From the NCBI GenBank assembly GCA_949294195.1, contig CASFGK010000009.1, positions 124,001 through 188,000 on the forward strand: DNA of 64,000 nucleotides. Reading direction: 5' to 3'. Both the position numbers and the translations under genes were made by a program. Under the pieces are notes generated by a model. That model ran no database searches and was not told where the DNA came from. It saw only the letters and a program-made list of their open reading frames with translations. Source of the DNA: an uncultured Bacteroidales bacterium. GTDB lineage: Bacteria > Bacteroidota > Bacteroidia > Bacteroidales > UBA932. This document shows, piece by piece, positions 25,435 to 33,326 of this stretch (within the stretch, counting starts at the first letter, position 1; the number at the start of each line of letters is the position of its first letter).

Positions 25435-26211
25435 TCAGTCTCTCAGGACGGATTCCAGAGTGACAGAACTGTCGGTCTTGCTGTCGCGGTACTTTACGAT
25501 GACAGGCGTGTAAAGGTGTATGCCTTTCTCTACACCAGGGCCTTTGGATACGGGGCGGCTTCCGGCCACTACCACGGCACCTTCCGGAACAACCATCTGC
25601 CCGTTTTCGTTTGCCTTTATGAAGTTTCCTGTAGTGGCGTCGAAAATAGCTGTAGATGAGTTGATTATCACTCCTGTCCCGATTACCGCGTTTTCTTTTA
25701 CAATGGTTCCTTCGTAGATACCGCAGTTGCCTCCGATGAAAACATTGTCTTCAATGATTACCGGCAGGGCGCCTACAGGCTCCAGTACACCGCCCAGCTG
25801 CGATGCTGCGGAAAGGTGGACATGCTTGCCCACCTGGGCGCAGGAGCCGACAAGAGCATGGGAGTCAATCATGGTGTCAGAGTCCACGTACGCGCCTATA
25901 TTTATATATGAAGGAGGCATGACTATGACAGACGGGGCAAGATATGCTCCTCTGCGGACGGAACTTCCTCCTGGGACTATCCTCACTTTGTCGTCAAGGG
26001 TCATCTTTCTGGCAGGAATGGTGTCCTTGTCGAAAAAGGAGAATTCCCCTTGCGACATATCTGTCATCTTGCCGTAGCGGAACCCGCTCAGGATAACTTC
26101 TTTTATCCAGGCGTTCACCTGCCACTGTCCGTTTTTCTTTTCTGCTACCCGGATTTCCCCTTTTTCAAGAGCGGTGCAGACTTCATGGAATTTTTCGAGT
26201 TCCGGATTCAT
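25435..26211 (-). CDS. dapD: Tetrahydrodipicolinate N-succinyltransferase
   Basis: DapD transfers succinyl from succinyl-CoA to tetrahydrodipicolinate, committing the pathway to the succinylase route. The 258-aa protein has an N-terminal helical part then left-handed beta-helix hexapeptides (for example [20 protein letters not shown] and [18 protein letters not shown]). The RRGAYLAP and GSRPVSKG blocks are DapD-like. It lies 27 bp after dapA. Its presence predicts partner DapC and DapE activities, which the neighbouring aminotransferase and M20 hydrolase may supply. Confidence 0.94.
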   Translation of the reverse strand: MNPELEKFHEVCTALEKGEIRVAEKKNGQWQVNAWIKEVILSGFRYGKMTDMSQGEFSFFDKDTIPARKMTLDDKVRIVPGGSSVRRGAYLAPSVIVMPPSYINIGAYVDSDTMIDSHALVGSCAQVGKHVHLSAASQLGGVLEPVGALPVIIEDNVFIGGNCGIYEGTIVKENAVIGTGVIINSSTAIFDATTGNFIKANENGQMVVPEGAVVVAGSRPVSKGPGVEKGIHLYTPVIVKYRDSKTDSSVTLESVLRD

Positions 26212-26238
26212 TTTTGTCAGGTTTGTTTTACAGATTCT

Positions 26239-27120
26239 TTATAAAAGGCCCAGTTCGCTGACTGTCTCCCGCATCAGGTTGCATGTCTTTTCCGATGCAG
26301 GGACCAGGGGAAGTCTGAGTTCGTTGCTGATAAGACCCATGACGGCAAGGGCTGCCTTGGCGGGAATAGGATTGCTTTCCGTGAAACAGTTCCTGAAAAG
26401 CGGGGTGAGACGGTGGTGAAGTCCGCGGGCTTTCACTATGTCATTTGCAAGCATGGCTTCAGCAAGCTCCACCATAAGCCGGGGAGCCACGTTTGACGCT
26501 ACGCTGATGATACCGTCTGCCCCGGTAGCCATAAGGGAAAGGGTCTCGTCATCGTTGCCGCTGAGTACCGAAAATCCATCAGGGGCGTTCCGTATGATTT
26601 CCGAAATCTGTGCATAGTTTCCGGACGCTTCCTTTACCGCCACGATATTTTCGATTTCTGCAAGACGGAGGGTCGTTTCCGCCAGCATGTTGGCTCCTGT
26701 ACGTCCCGGTACGTTGTATATGACGACCGGTTTGCCTGAGGCTTCAGCCACGGCCTTGAAATATTCGTACATTCCCTGCTGGGTAGGCTTGTTGTAGTAA
26801 GGGACGACGATCAGGAACGCGTCGGCCCCGTAGGGTTCCAGCAGTTTCATGCTTTGTATGGTCTGTGCCAGAGAGTTTGTCCCTCCTCCGACTATGATTT
26901 TCCTGCCTTCGCAGTGCTCCTTGGACAGTTCAAGGATTTTTATCCGTTCCTGTTCGTTCAGGCACGGAGTCTCTCCTGTGGTCCCTAGCGGCACCAGGAA
27001 GTGTATCCCGGCTTCTGTCTGCCTTTTAAGCAGACTCACGAATGCATTGTAGTCCACCTCTCCGTTCCGGAACGGTGTGACAAGTGCTGTCCCGCACCCT
27101 TTGAATGTGATGCTTTTCAT
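26239..27120 (-). CDS. dapA: 4-hydroxy-tetrahydrodipicolinate synthase
   Basis: DapA condenses pyruvate with aspartate semialdehyde. The 293-aa TIM-barrel protein carries the substrate loop GTTGETPCL near residue 45, the catalytic tyrosine in VIYNVPGRTGANM near 135, and the Schiff-base lysine in NIVAVKEASGN near 163. Length is standard. It starts 9 bp after dapB. Feedback inhibition by lysine is known for the family but cannot be judged here. Confidence 0.96.
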   Translation of the reverse strand: MKSITFKGCGTALVTPFRNGEVDYNAFVSLLKRQTEAGIHFLVPLGTTGETPCLNEQERIKILELSKEHCEGRKIIVGGGTNSLAQTIQSMKLLEPYGADAFLIVVPYYNKPTQQGMYEYFKAVAEASGKPVVIYNVPGRTGANMLAETTLRLAEIENIVAVKEASGNYAQISEIIRNAPDGFSVLSGNDDETLSLMATGADGIISVASNVAPRLMVELAEAMLANDIVKARGLHHRLTPLFRNCFTESNPIPAKAALAVMGLISNELRLPLVPASEKTCNLMRETVSELGLL

Positions 27121-27129
27121 GTTATTCTG

Positions 27130-27816
27130 CTATTGTTCCGATTTGAAAATAAGATCATGGAAATCATGTACTCCTTCCAGCCCTTCTGTCCTGAGCGCGG
27201 CCTCTACGGCTCCGGCTGCGAAGCCTTCCCTTGAGAAAGCTTCATGGGTAAGGGTAATCCTGTCGTTCAGTCCTTCAAATCCTATTGAATGGATTCCCGG
27301 GATTTCGCCGCATCTGACAGACTGGATATCAGTATGTACACCCATGTTCCTGTCTATTATTCCGGCCAGACTTGCGGCTGTTCCGCTTGGCGAGTCAAGC
27401 TTGTGGCAATGGTGTTTTTCCACTATATACGGGCTATAGCCTCCAGTCCGGGCCATCATTCTGGAAATGAAGTCGGTAACTGCAAAGAAAATATTCACTC
27501 CGATGGAAAAGTTCGATGCGTAGATCATGGGAGTGCCGCATTTCAGAAAATAGTCTGTGACTTCATCCCTGATGTCATTCCAGCCTGTCGTGCCTATTAC
27601 CACTGCCTTGAAGTTCTCGGCCAGAAAACGGTAGTTTTCGCGGATTGCCGCCGGCGTGGTGAAATCAATGCAGACGCTTTCTTTTGCGGTATTTCTGTCA
27701 AAAGTTTTTATATCATCGCTCTTTCCCGAACATTCTATTCCTTTTTCGGCGAGAATCTTTTCGACCATGTGCCCCATCTTGCCATAGCCGCTGATTGCTA
27801 CTTTCATATTGTCCAT
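27130..27816 (-). CDS. dapB: 4-hydroxy-tetrahydrodipicolinate reductase
   Basis: DapB reduces the DapA product with NAD(P)H. From the ATG at 27816 it has 228 aa; an ATG at 27807 is equally plausible, and the longer frame to 27903 would overlap lysC and adds a charged leader. Visible are the nucleotide-binding start VAISGYGKMG, the GTTGW loop, and the substrate-binding EKHHCHKLDSPSGTA block. It is shorter than E. coli DapB (about 270 aa), as is usual in this phylum. It lies 67 bp after lysC and 9 bp before dapA. Confidence 0.94.
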   Translation of the reverse strand: MDNMKVAISGYGKMGHMVEKILAEKGIECSGKSDDIKTFDRNTAKESVCIDFTTPAAIRENYRFLAENFKAVVIGTTGWNDIRDEVTDYFLKCGTPMIYASNFSIGVNIFFAVTDFISRMMARTGGYSPYIVEKHHCHKLDSPSGTAASLAGIIDRNMGVHTDIQSVRCGEIPGIHSIGFEGLNDRITLTHEAFSREGFAAGAVEAALRTEGLEGVHDFHDLIFKSEQ

Positions 27817-27883
27817 TGTCTGTTTCTTCTTTTTGTCCTGACATGCAGGTTCCGGCTTTCTGTCTTCTGAAGATGGCAGTTGT

Positions 27884-29248
27884 CTATTCCTCCTTTGCCT
27901 CAAAGAGATAGCGGTGGATTTCCTGCATCACGGTATCGAGGGCAGTCCTGTCGATTACGAAACTGATATTCACATATGAAGCCCCCTGCGAAATCATGTA
28001 GATCTTGCAGTCCCGCAGAGGGGCGAAAGTGTTCTTGAGCAGTCCGTTCAGGTTGATTATGTTCTTGCCTATCACGGAAATCTGCGACTTGTCGTTGTCC
28101 ACTATGACATCTGCGAACCCGGAAAGCTGGCTCACCACCTTGTCTATATTCTGAGTCGAATCCACTGTTACCGATATGTTCGCTTCGGATGTACTGATAA
28201 GGTCGACTGACACTTTGTTTTCACTGAATATCTCGAATACCTTCTTCAGGAAGCCGGATACATTGATCATCTTGGTGGAAAAGATGTTGATGACATTGAT
28301 GTTTTCCTTGCAGGATATGGATTTGACTCCGTCTTCTATAAAGCAACTCTGGAGAATGGCTGTACCTTTGCCTTCAGGGTTCATGGAGTTAAGTACGAAG
28401 AGCGGGATGTTCTTCTTGACAGCAGGCTCGATAGTAAGCGGATGGAGGACCTTCGCCCCGAAATGTGCCATCTCGGCTGCTTCCTCGAATGATATTTTTT
28501 CCAGACACTTGGTGTTTTTCACTCTTCTCGGGTCGGCTGTCCTGACCCCGTCCACGTCTGTCCAGATTTCAATACGGCGGGCGTCAACTGCCATTCCTAT
28601 CAGTGAAGCGGAATAGTCCGAACCTCCGCGCCCCAGTACTGTCGGCTCTCCGTCGGGAGTGGCGGAGACAAATCCCTGCGTTATGACCGTGTCGGCCCCT
28701 TTGAAAGCCTCGCTTACGATTTCCGGTGTGCGTCTTACGATTTCATCGTTTACCGGCTCTCCCTTGAGATAGTCCTTCGATGTGATGATTATGCTGCGGG
28801 CGTCGATATAGTTGGTAGCTATTCCTCTGGCATTCATCGCATAGCAGATGATGTTGGATGAAAGATATTCTCCGTTGGAGATGATTACGGCCTTGCTCCT
28901 GTCGGACAGTTCGCCCAGAGCGCAGACTGCACTGACGAACCTTGCAAGGCTGTCGCATATTTCATCCACTTTTGCGCATGCCTGCATGCAGAGGTCGCTG
29001 TTACCTTCGAGAAGTTCTTTTGCCAGGGATATGTGTCTGGTCCTGAGCTGCTCGAGAAGGTTCTCCACTTCGATTCTGTTTTTTGCTGCAGCGGCATCGG
29101 AGAGCTTGTAGAGCAGGTCTGTGACTTTTGACAGAGCCGAAACGACCACTACAGGCTGCTCGCCGAGACGTCCGCGGATGATATCGATTGCGCGTGAGAT
29201 TGCTTCATAGTTGGCGACGGATGTTCCGCCGAATTTCATGATGATCAT
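27884..29248 (-). CDS. lysC: Aspartate kinase, monofunctional
   Basis: This enzyme makes aspartyl phosphate, the first step to lysine, threonine and methionine. The 454-aa protein has the kinase start MKFGGTSVAN, the VLGRGGSDYSASLIG active-site block and EIWTDVDGVRTADPR, then two C-terminal ACT domains (from about residue 310) that usually sense lysine or threonine. No homoserine dehydrogenase is fused. Two in-frame ATGs (29248 and 29239) are possible starts. It lies second in the DAP operon, 32 bp after the M20 gene. Confidence 0.95.
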   Translation of the reverse strand: MIIMKFGGTSVANYEAISRAIDIIRGRLGEQPVVVVSALSKVTDLLYKLSDAAAAKNRIEVENLLEQLRTRHISLAKELLEGNSDLCMQACAKVDEICDSLARFVSAVCALGELSDRSKAVIISNGEYLSSNIICYAMNARGIATNYIDARSIIITSKDYLKGEPVNDEIVRRTPEIVSEAFKGADTVITQGFVSATPDGEPTVLGRGGSDYSASLIGMAVDARRIEIWTDVDGVRTADPRRVKNTKCLEKISFEEAAEMAHFGAKVLHPLTIEPAVKKNIPLFVLNSMNPEGKGTAILQSCFIEDGVKSISCKENINVINIFSTKMINVSGFLKKVFEIFSENKVSVDLISTSEANISVTVDSTQNIDKVVSQLSGFADVIVDNDKSQISVIGKNIINLNGLLKNTFAPLRDCKIYMISQGASYVNISFVIDRTALDTVMQEIHRYLFEAKEE

Positions 29249-29280
29249 ATAAAGTTCCTTTTTCCGTTAATTCATGTATG

Positions 29281-30366
29281 TCACTTCCGGGCAGGGATGT
29301 CCACGAGTGTATGGAACATTTTTACATAATTGGCTGCGGCCTGACGCAAGTCGCTGAGTCTTATGTACTCGGAAAGAGTATGCGCTACAAGTATCGAGCC
29401 TGGACCGTACAGGATCCTGTCATTAAAGTTGGAAAGCTGCGGGGCATCGCTTCCGAAAGATACCGTGGCTGTTTCAAATCCGTCCAGAATCCTGTATCCC
29501 ATCGGGGTGTCCCCTCCGAAAGCCTCTATCTCCACATCGTCTGCCTTCCAGGATTCCATCAGCCGGCATACCTCACTGTCGCTGGCGAATGTTGTCCGGA
29601 AGTAAAGCCGGAAAGAAAGTTCCGGGCTGAGGATGTTCTGCGGGTTGTCGCTGGAGAGTTTCCCTACATTCCAGGTCGTCCGACCCAGAAGCGGGTCTTC
29701 CGGGAATTCCGTTTTCCTGAGCCTGTTCATGAAGTCCACGAACTTTTCCACGGCACTTTCCCCGTACTGCGGGTAGCCGGAGTGGAAACTCTTGCCTTTT
29801 ATAGTGACCAGAAACGATTTGGTGCCTTTGCTTGCGGATACCATACGGTTGTCCGTAGGCTCGCCTACTATTACGACTCTGCCTCCGGGGTGTGCAGTCC
29901 TGAAGCTTTTCGCTCCGAACGACCCGGTTTCCTCTCCGGCGAGAAGAAGCAGTCCGAATCCGGTGCAGCCTTCGGCTTCAAGCTGCCTGCAGGCACTGTA
30001 CATGGCGAATATCTGTCCTTTGGCGTCGCAGCTGCCGCGGCCCTTGATTATAAGGTCATGGCCGGATTCCGCAGCCTCCGCCAGAGTCTCGGGAGTGCTG
30101 CCCGCAGACCTGTTCCCGCCTTCAGTTTCCATCTCCGCTGTCGGGGGAATGTACGGAGGCACCGTGTCCAGATGGGAGCAGAACACGATATCCGGCTCTC
30201 CCCATCCGAGCAGCAGGTTGACTGTCCCGTCTCCTACTTCGAACCTTGATACCGAACATTTTCCTGTCGGAAGTTCTTTTTCCAGGAAACAGGCAAACTC
30301 CCTTTCCTTCCCGGAAGTGGAGTCGATGCCCAGCATCCGCAAAAACAAGTTCAAATCCAAATTCAT
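29281..30366 (-). CDS. M20 family metallohydrolase (candidate succinyl-DAP desuccinylase)
   Basis: The 361-aa protein is a two-zinc M20 enzyme. Metal ligands are recognisable: the H and D of FCSHLDTVPPY, D of GRGSCDAKGQ, the paired Glu of LLAGEETGSFG, GEPTD, and the late His of LVAHTLSEYIRL. I chose the ATG at 30366, which sits just after a strong promoter; the frame to 30420 would start upstream of that promoter. As first gene of an operon that includes dapD and dapF, it most likely removes succinate from N-succinyl-LL-DAP (DapE role). An acetylornithine deacetylase-like activity is the alternative. Confidence 0.87.
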   Translation of the reverse strand: MNLDLNLFLRMLGIDSTSGKEREFACFLEKELPTGKCSVSRFEVGDGTVNLLLGWGEPDIVFCSHLDTVPPYIPPTAEMETEGGNRSAGSTPETLAEAAESGHDLIIKGRGSCDAKGQIFAMYSACRQLEAEGCTGFGLLLLAGEETGSFGAKSFRTAHPGGRVVIVGEPTDNRMVSASKGTKSFLVTIKGKSFHSGYPQYGESAVEKFVDFMNRLRKTEFPEDPLLGRTTWNVGKLSSDNPQNILSPELSFRLYFRTTFASDSEVCRLMESWKADDVEIEAFGGDTPMGYRILDGFETATVSFGSDAPQLSNFNDRILYGPGSILVAHTLSEYIRLSDLRQAAANYVKMFHTLVDIPARK

Positions 30367-30390
30367 CGGCCCGAAAAAATCCAAATTCTG

Positions 30391-30421
30391 CAAAAGTATA
30401 AAAATTCTGTCGGATTGCAAA
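30391..30421 (-). promoter_or_regulatory. Promoter of the lysine/DAP operon
   Basis: On the minus strand TTTG (30418-30421), a 19-nt spacer and TACTTTTG (30391-30398) match the Bacteroidota consensus. The predicted start is near 30384, leaving a leader of about 18 nt, too short for a lysine riboswitch. Confidence 0.75.
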
Positions 30422-30502
30422 TCCGGCGGAATATAAAATGATTTTAAACTTCGTTTTACCGTGCACGGCAGAGAAATGACCTGAATTTTATATGGGACAG
30501 TA

Positions 30503-30531
30503 TTGAAACCGGAGTATTTGTATTAATTTTG
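30503..30531 (+). promoter_or_regulatory. Promoter of the His-rich protein/TonB receptor pair
   Basis: TTG (30503-30505), an 18-nt spacer and TAATTTTG (30524-30531). The -7 box ends 7 nt before the ATG at 30539, so the mRNA may be leaderless or nearly so. Confidence 0.55.
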
Positions 30532-30538
30532 CGGCCGC

Positions 30539-30895
30539 ATGAGGCAGAAGAAACTCCACATATTGGCAAGACTCCTGCTCCTGGGTGTGTTTCTGTACAT
30601 TCAGGTATATCTGCCGTATACTTCGCACGTCCATATAATAAACGGTGTCAGGATAGTACATGCCCATCCGTTTCCCGGCGACGCGGGTCATACACATGAC
30701 GCCCGGTCATTGGCTGTCATAGATATAGCCGGCCACCAGCCATTCATAGATACAGAATATACGGCAGTTCCGGAAGCGGAGGAAATCATGCTTTTTCCCG
30801 GAAAGGCCGGGAAGATCACCGCAACGGCCGTCTCTGTCTCTCCGCATGCTCCCAAGCATAGGGGACCTCCGTCATTTTCTGCCGCTTGTGCATAA
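30539..30895 (+). CDS. Small His-rich exported protein upstream of TonB receptor
   Basis: The 118-aa protein has a basic start and a hydrophobic segment (ARLLLLGVFLYIQVYLPYTS), then a dense run of histidines: SHVHIINGVRIVHAHPF, then GHTHD and later GHQPF and HAPKHRG. No enzyme motif is seen. Similar small His-rich proteins precede TonB receptors in other Bacteroidales, as I recall. I infer that it binds a metal, for example zinc, in the envelope. It is 77 bp upstream of the receptor and shares its strand. Function is unproven. Confidence 0.7.
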   Translation: MRQKKLHILARLLLLGVFLYIQVYLPYTSHVHIINGVRIVHAHPFPGDAGHTHDARSLAVIDIAGHQPFIDTEYTAVPEAEEIMLFPGKAGKITATAVSVSPHAPKHRGPPSFSAACA

Positions 30896-30972
30896 TGACG
30901 GTTTCCTGAATTTCAGGAAACCTGTCACCGGGTACACTCTTTAAGTTCATATTTTCTTAAAATCAGACAGAA

Positions 30973-33279
30973 ATGACAAGATACAATATTTTTGTCATGG
31001 CGCTGCTGTTTTGCGCCATGGCAATCACGGCATCTGCGGCGGAATCCGCAGACTCGGAAAATGACCGTACCGATGCCAACATAGTAGGACATATACTCGA
31101 TGCCTCTACCGGAGAACATGTGCCGTTCATGGACATAATCGTAGAAGGTACAATGATTTATACGATGGCTGATGCTACCGGTCATTATTTTCTGAAGGAT
31201 TTGCCGGAGGGAAAGCATGTGATAATGGTTTCGGGAATCGGTTATAAGACAGCACGGAAAGAAGTGGTTCTGGAAGGAGGAATGACCCTGGAACTGAATT
31301 TCGACCTGGAACCTGATTCCGAGGCTCTGGATGAGGTCGTTGTTTCAGCCAGCCGGAGCGAGACCCTCCGCAAAATGTCACCGACCCTCGTGAACGTGGT
31401 GAACGCCAAGATACTCAATTATGCCAACGCTGCCAACCTGGCCGAGGGAGTCGTGTTCCAGCCCGGTGTGAGGGTGGAGAACAGCTGCCAGAACTGCGGT
31501 TCGCAGCAGATCCGCATAAACGGTCTTGAGGGGCCGTATACCCAGATACTGATTGATTCCAGACCGATATTCAGCGCATTGGCGGGGGTCTACGGAATAG
31601 AGCAGATACCTGCAGCGATGATCGACAGGGTGGAGGTGGTCCGCGGGGGAGGTTCGGCCCTTTTCGGTGCGTCCGCCATTGCCGGGACAGTGAACGTGAT
31701 AACCAAGGAGCCGGAGAGGAATACCGGGGAGATTTCCCATACCTCGGGCATAATCGGGAAAGGGGCCTTCGAGAGTAACACGAATATGAATGCATCCGTC
31801 GTGACAGATGACAACAAGGCCGGGTTGATGGTTTTCGGTCAGATGCGTAACCGGGAGGGCTATGACCACGACGGGGACGGGTTTACCGAGATCCCGGAAT
31901 TGAAGTCCTACAGCGCAGGCCTGCGTTCTTTCATTAGGACAGGAACCTATTCCCGCCTCAAATTGGAGTACCACCATATCTACGAATACCGAAGGGGAGG
32001 GGATTCCCTCATGAGACCGCCCCATGATGCAAACATAGCCGAGCAGGTAAGACATGACATCGATGCAGGCGGCCTCAGTTTCGACTACCTCAGCCCGGAC
32101 GGGAAGAACAAGGTCTCCGCTTATGTTTCGGCCCAGCACATCAACCGGGAGAGCTATTATGGCATAAGGAAGGATCCTGATGCCTACGGGGAGACCGGTG
32201 GCACCACATGGATCGCAGGAGGGCAGTATGTACGCAAGTTCGGCAGATGTCTTTTCATGCCTTCGGATTTTACAGTGGGCATAGAGGCGACAGGTGACTA
32301 TCTCCGGGACAACATGTGGGGCTACCACAGGGCGGTGCGGCAGAATGTCCATACCGGGAGCATCCTGGCGCAGAACGAGTGGAAGGACGAGAAGTGGAGT
32401 ATCCTTGTCGGAGGAAGACTGGACTTGCATTCCATGATGGATCATCCCATTTTCAGCCCGAGAGCCAATCTCAGGTTCAACCCTGCGGACAACATCAACC
32501 TGAGAGTCGGGTATTCTTCCGGATACAGGGCTCCGCAGGTGTTCGATGAGGACCTGCATATTTCGAATGTCGGCGGAGAGGTGCTGATGGTCAGGAACAG
32601 CAAAGACCTGAAAGAGGAGAGGTCCCACAATGTCACAGCTTCTGTAGACCTCTACGGGAATTTCGGGGACTGGCAGACGAATCTGCTCGTGGAAGGGTTC
32701 TGCAACCGTCTGGCAGGTGTGTTCGAGCTTGGCTCCCCTGTCCTTGAAGACGGAATACTGTATCAGGAAAGGAGCAATGGCCCTGGGGCTTTCGTCGCAG
32801 GAGCGACACTGGAAGGGAAAGCGGTCTGGCGTAAATTGTTTTCCGTACAGATGGGATTGACTTGGCAGCAGAGCCGTTATGATGAACCATACGCATGGAG
32901 CGAGACAGCCATCCCGGTTACAAAGATGCTGCGCAGTCCGGACCTGTACGGCTATATTGCTGCAGAGGTCACTCCATACAAGACTCTGTCCATAGCCCTC
33001 ACAGGCACTTATACCGGCCCGATGCTGGTCAACCACTTTGCCGGATACATCCCGGAGGATATAGCTGTGGAGACTCCGGACTTTTTCGACATGGGGTTGA
33101 AGGTATCGTATGACTTTCGGCTTTACAATACTTTCGCTGTTCAGCTCAATGCCGGAATACGTAATATCTTCAATGCCTATCAGAAAGATTTCGACCAGGG
33201 GCTTGACAGGGATGCCGGATATATTTACGGACCGTCCCTGCCTCGCAACTGGTTCGCGGGTATCAAGTTGATGTTCTGA
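30973..33279 (+). CDS. TonB-dependent outer-membrane receptor, probable metal or metal-chelate uptake
   Basis: The 768-aa protein starts with a signal peptide (cleavage near ASA), then a carboxypeptidase-regulatory-like domain (IVGHILDASTGEHVPF, about residues 36-112), a plug domain (about 125-250) and a long beta-barrel ending NWFAGIKLMF. The plug carries a CxxC pair (Cys172 and Cys175, SCQNCG) followed by QIRINGLEGPYTQILID, a layout I associate with a non-SusC receptor subgroup. With the His-rich neighbour this suggests a metal or metal-chelate substrate. It is not a SusC type and has no SusD partner. Confidence 0.88.
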   Translation: MTRYNIFVMALLFCAMAITASAAESADSENDRTDANIVGHILDASTGEHVPFMDIIVEGTMIYTMADATGHYFLKDLPEGKHVIMVSGIGYKTARKEVVLEGGMTLELNFDLEPDSEALDEVVVSASRSETLRKMSPTLVNVVNAKILNYANAANLAEGVVFQPGVRVENSCQNCGSQQIRINGLEGPYTQILIDSRPIFSALAGVYGIEQIPAAMIDRVEVVRGGGSALFGASAIAGTVNVITKEPERNTGEISHTSGIIGKGAFESNTNMNASVVTDDNKAGLMVFGQMRNREGYDHDGDGFTEIPELKSYSAGLRSFIRTGTYSRLKLEYHHIYEYRRGGDSLMRPPHDANIAEQVRHDIDAGGLSFDYLSPDGKNKVSAYVSAQHINRESYYGIRKDPDAYGETGGTTWIAGGQYVRKFGRCLFMPSDFTVGIEATGDYLRDNMWGYHRAVRQNVHTGSILAQNEWKDEKWSILVGGRLDLHSMMDHPIFSPRANLRFNPADNINLRVGYSSGYRAPQVFDEDLHISNVGGEVLMVRNSKDLKEERSHNVTASVDLYGNFGDWQTNLLVEGFCNRLAGVFELGSPVLEDGILYQERSNGPGAFVAGATLEGKAVWRKLFSVQMGLTWQQSRYDEPYAWSETAIPVTKMLRSPDLYGYIAAEVTPYKTLSIALTGTYTGPMLVNHFAGYIPEDIAVETPDFFDMGLKVSYDFRLYNTFAVQLNAGIRNIFNAYQKDFDQGLDRDAGYIYGPSLPRNWFAGIKLMF

Positions 33280-33281
33280 CA

Positions 33282-33317
33282 GAACCGGGCGCCTCTACGG
33301 GAGGTTCCCGGGTGTTC
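33282..33317. terminator. Hairpin between convergent TonB receptor and GH20 gene
   Basis: An interrupted stem pairs GAACCGGG with CCCGGGTGTTC and, inside it, CCTC with GAGG. It fills most of the 47-bp gap between two convergent stops. A clear U-tract is lacking, so it is a moderate call. Confidence 0.45.
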
Positions 33318-33326
33318 TCAAGAGTC

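Noticed and set aside
30367..30390. Lysine riboswitch before the DAP operon
   Set aside because: The predicted leader is only about 18 nt, so there is no room for an L-box, and no such fold was seen before lysC or dapA.
31378..33036. 552-codon open frame opposite the TonB receptor
   Set aside because: It is a mirror of the receptor coding sequence, with no domain features; the plus-strand gene is certain.
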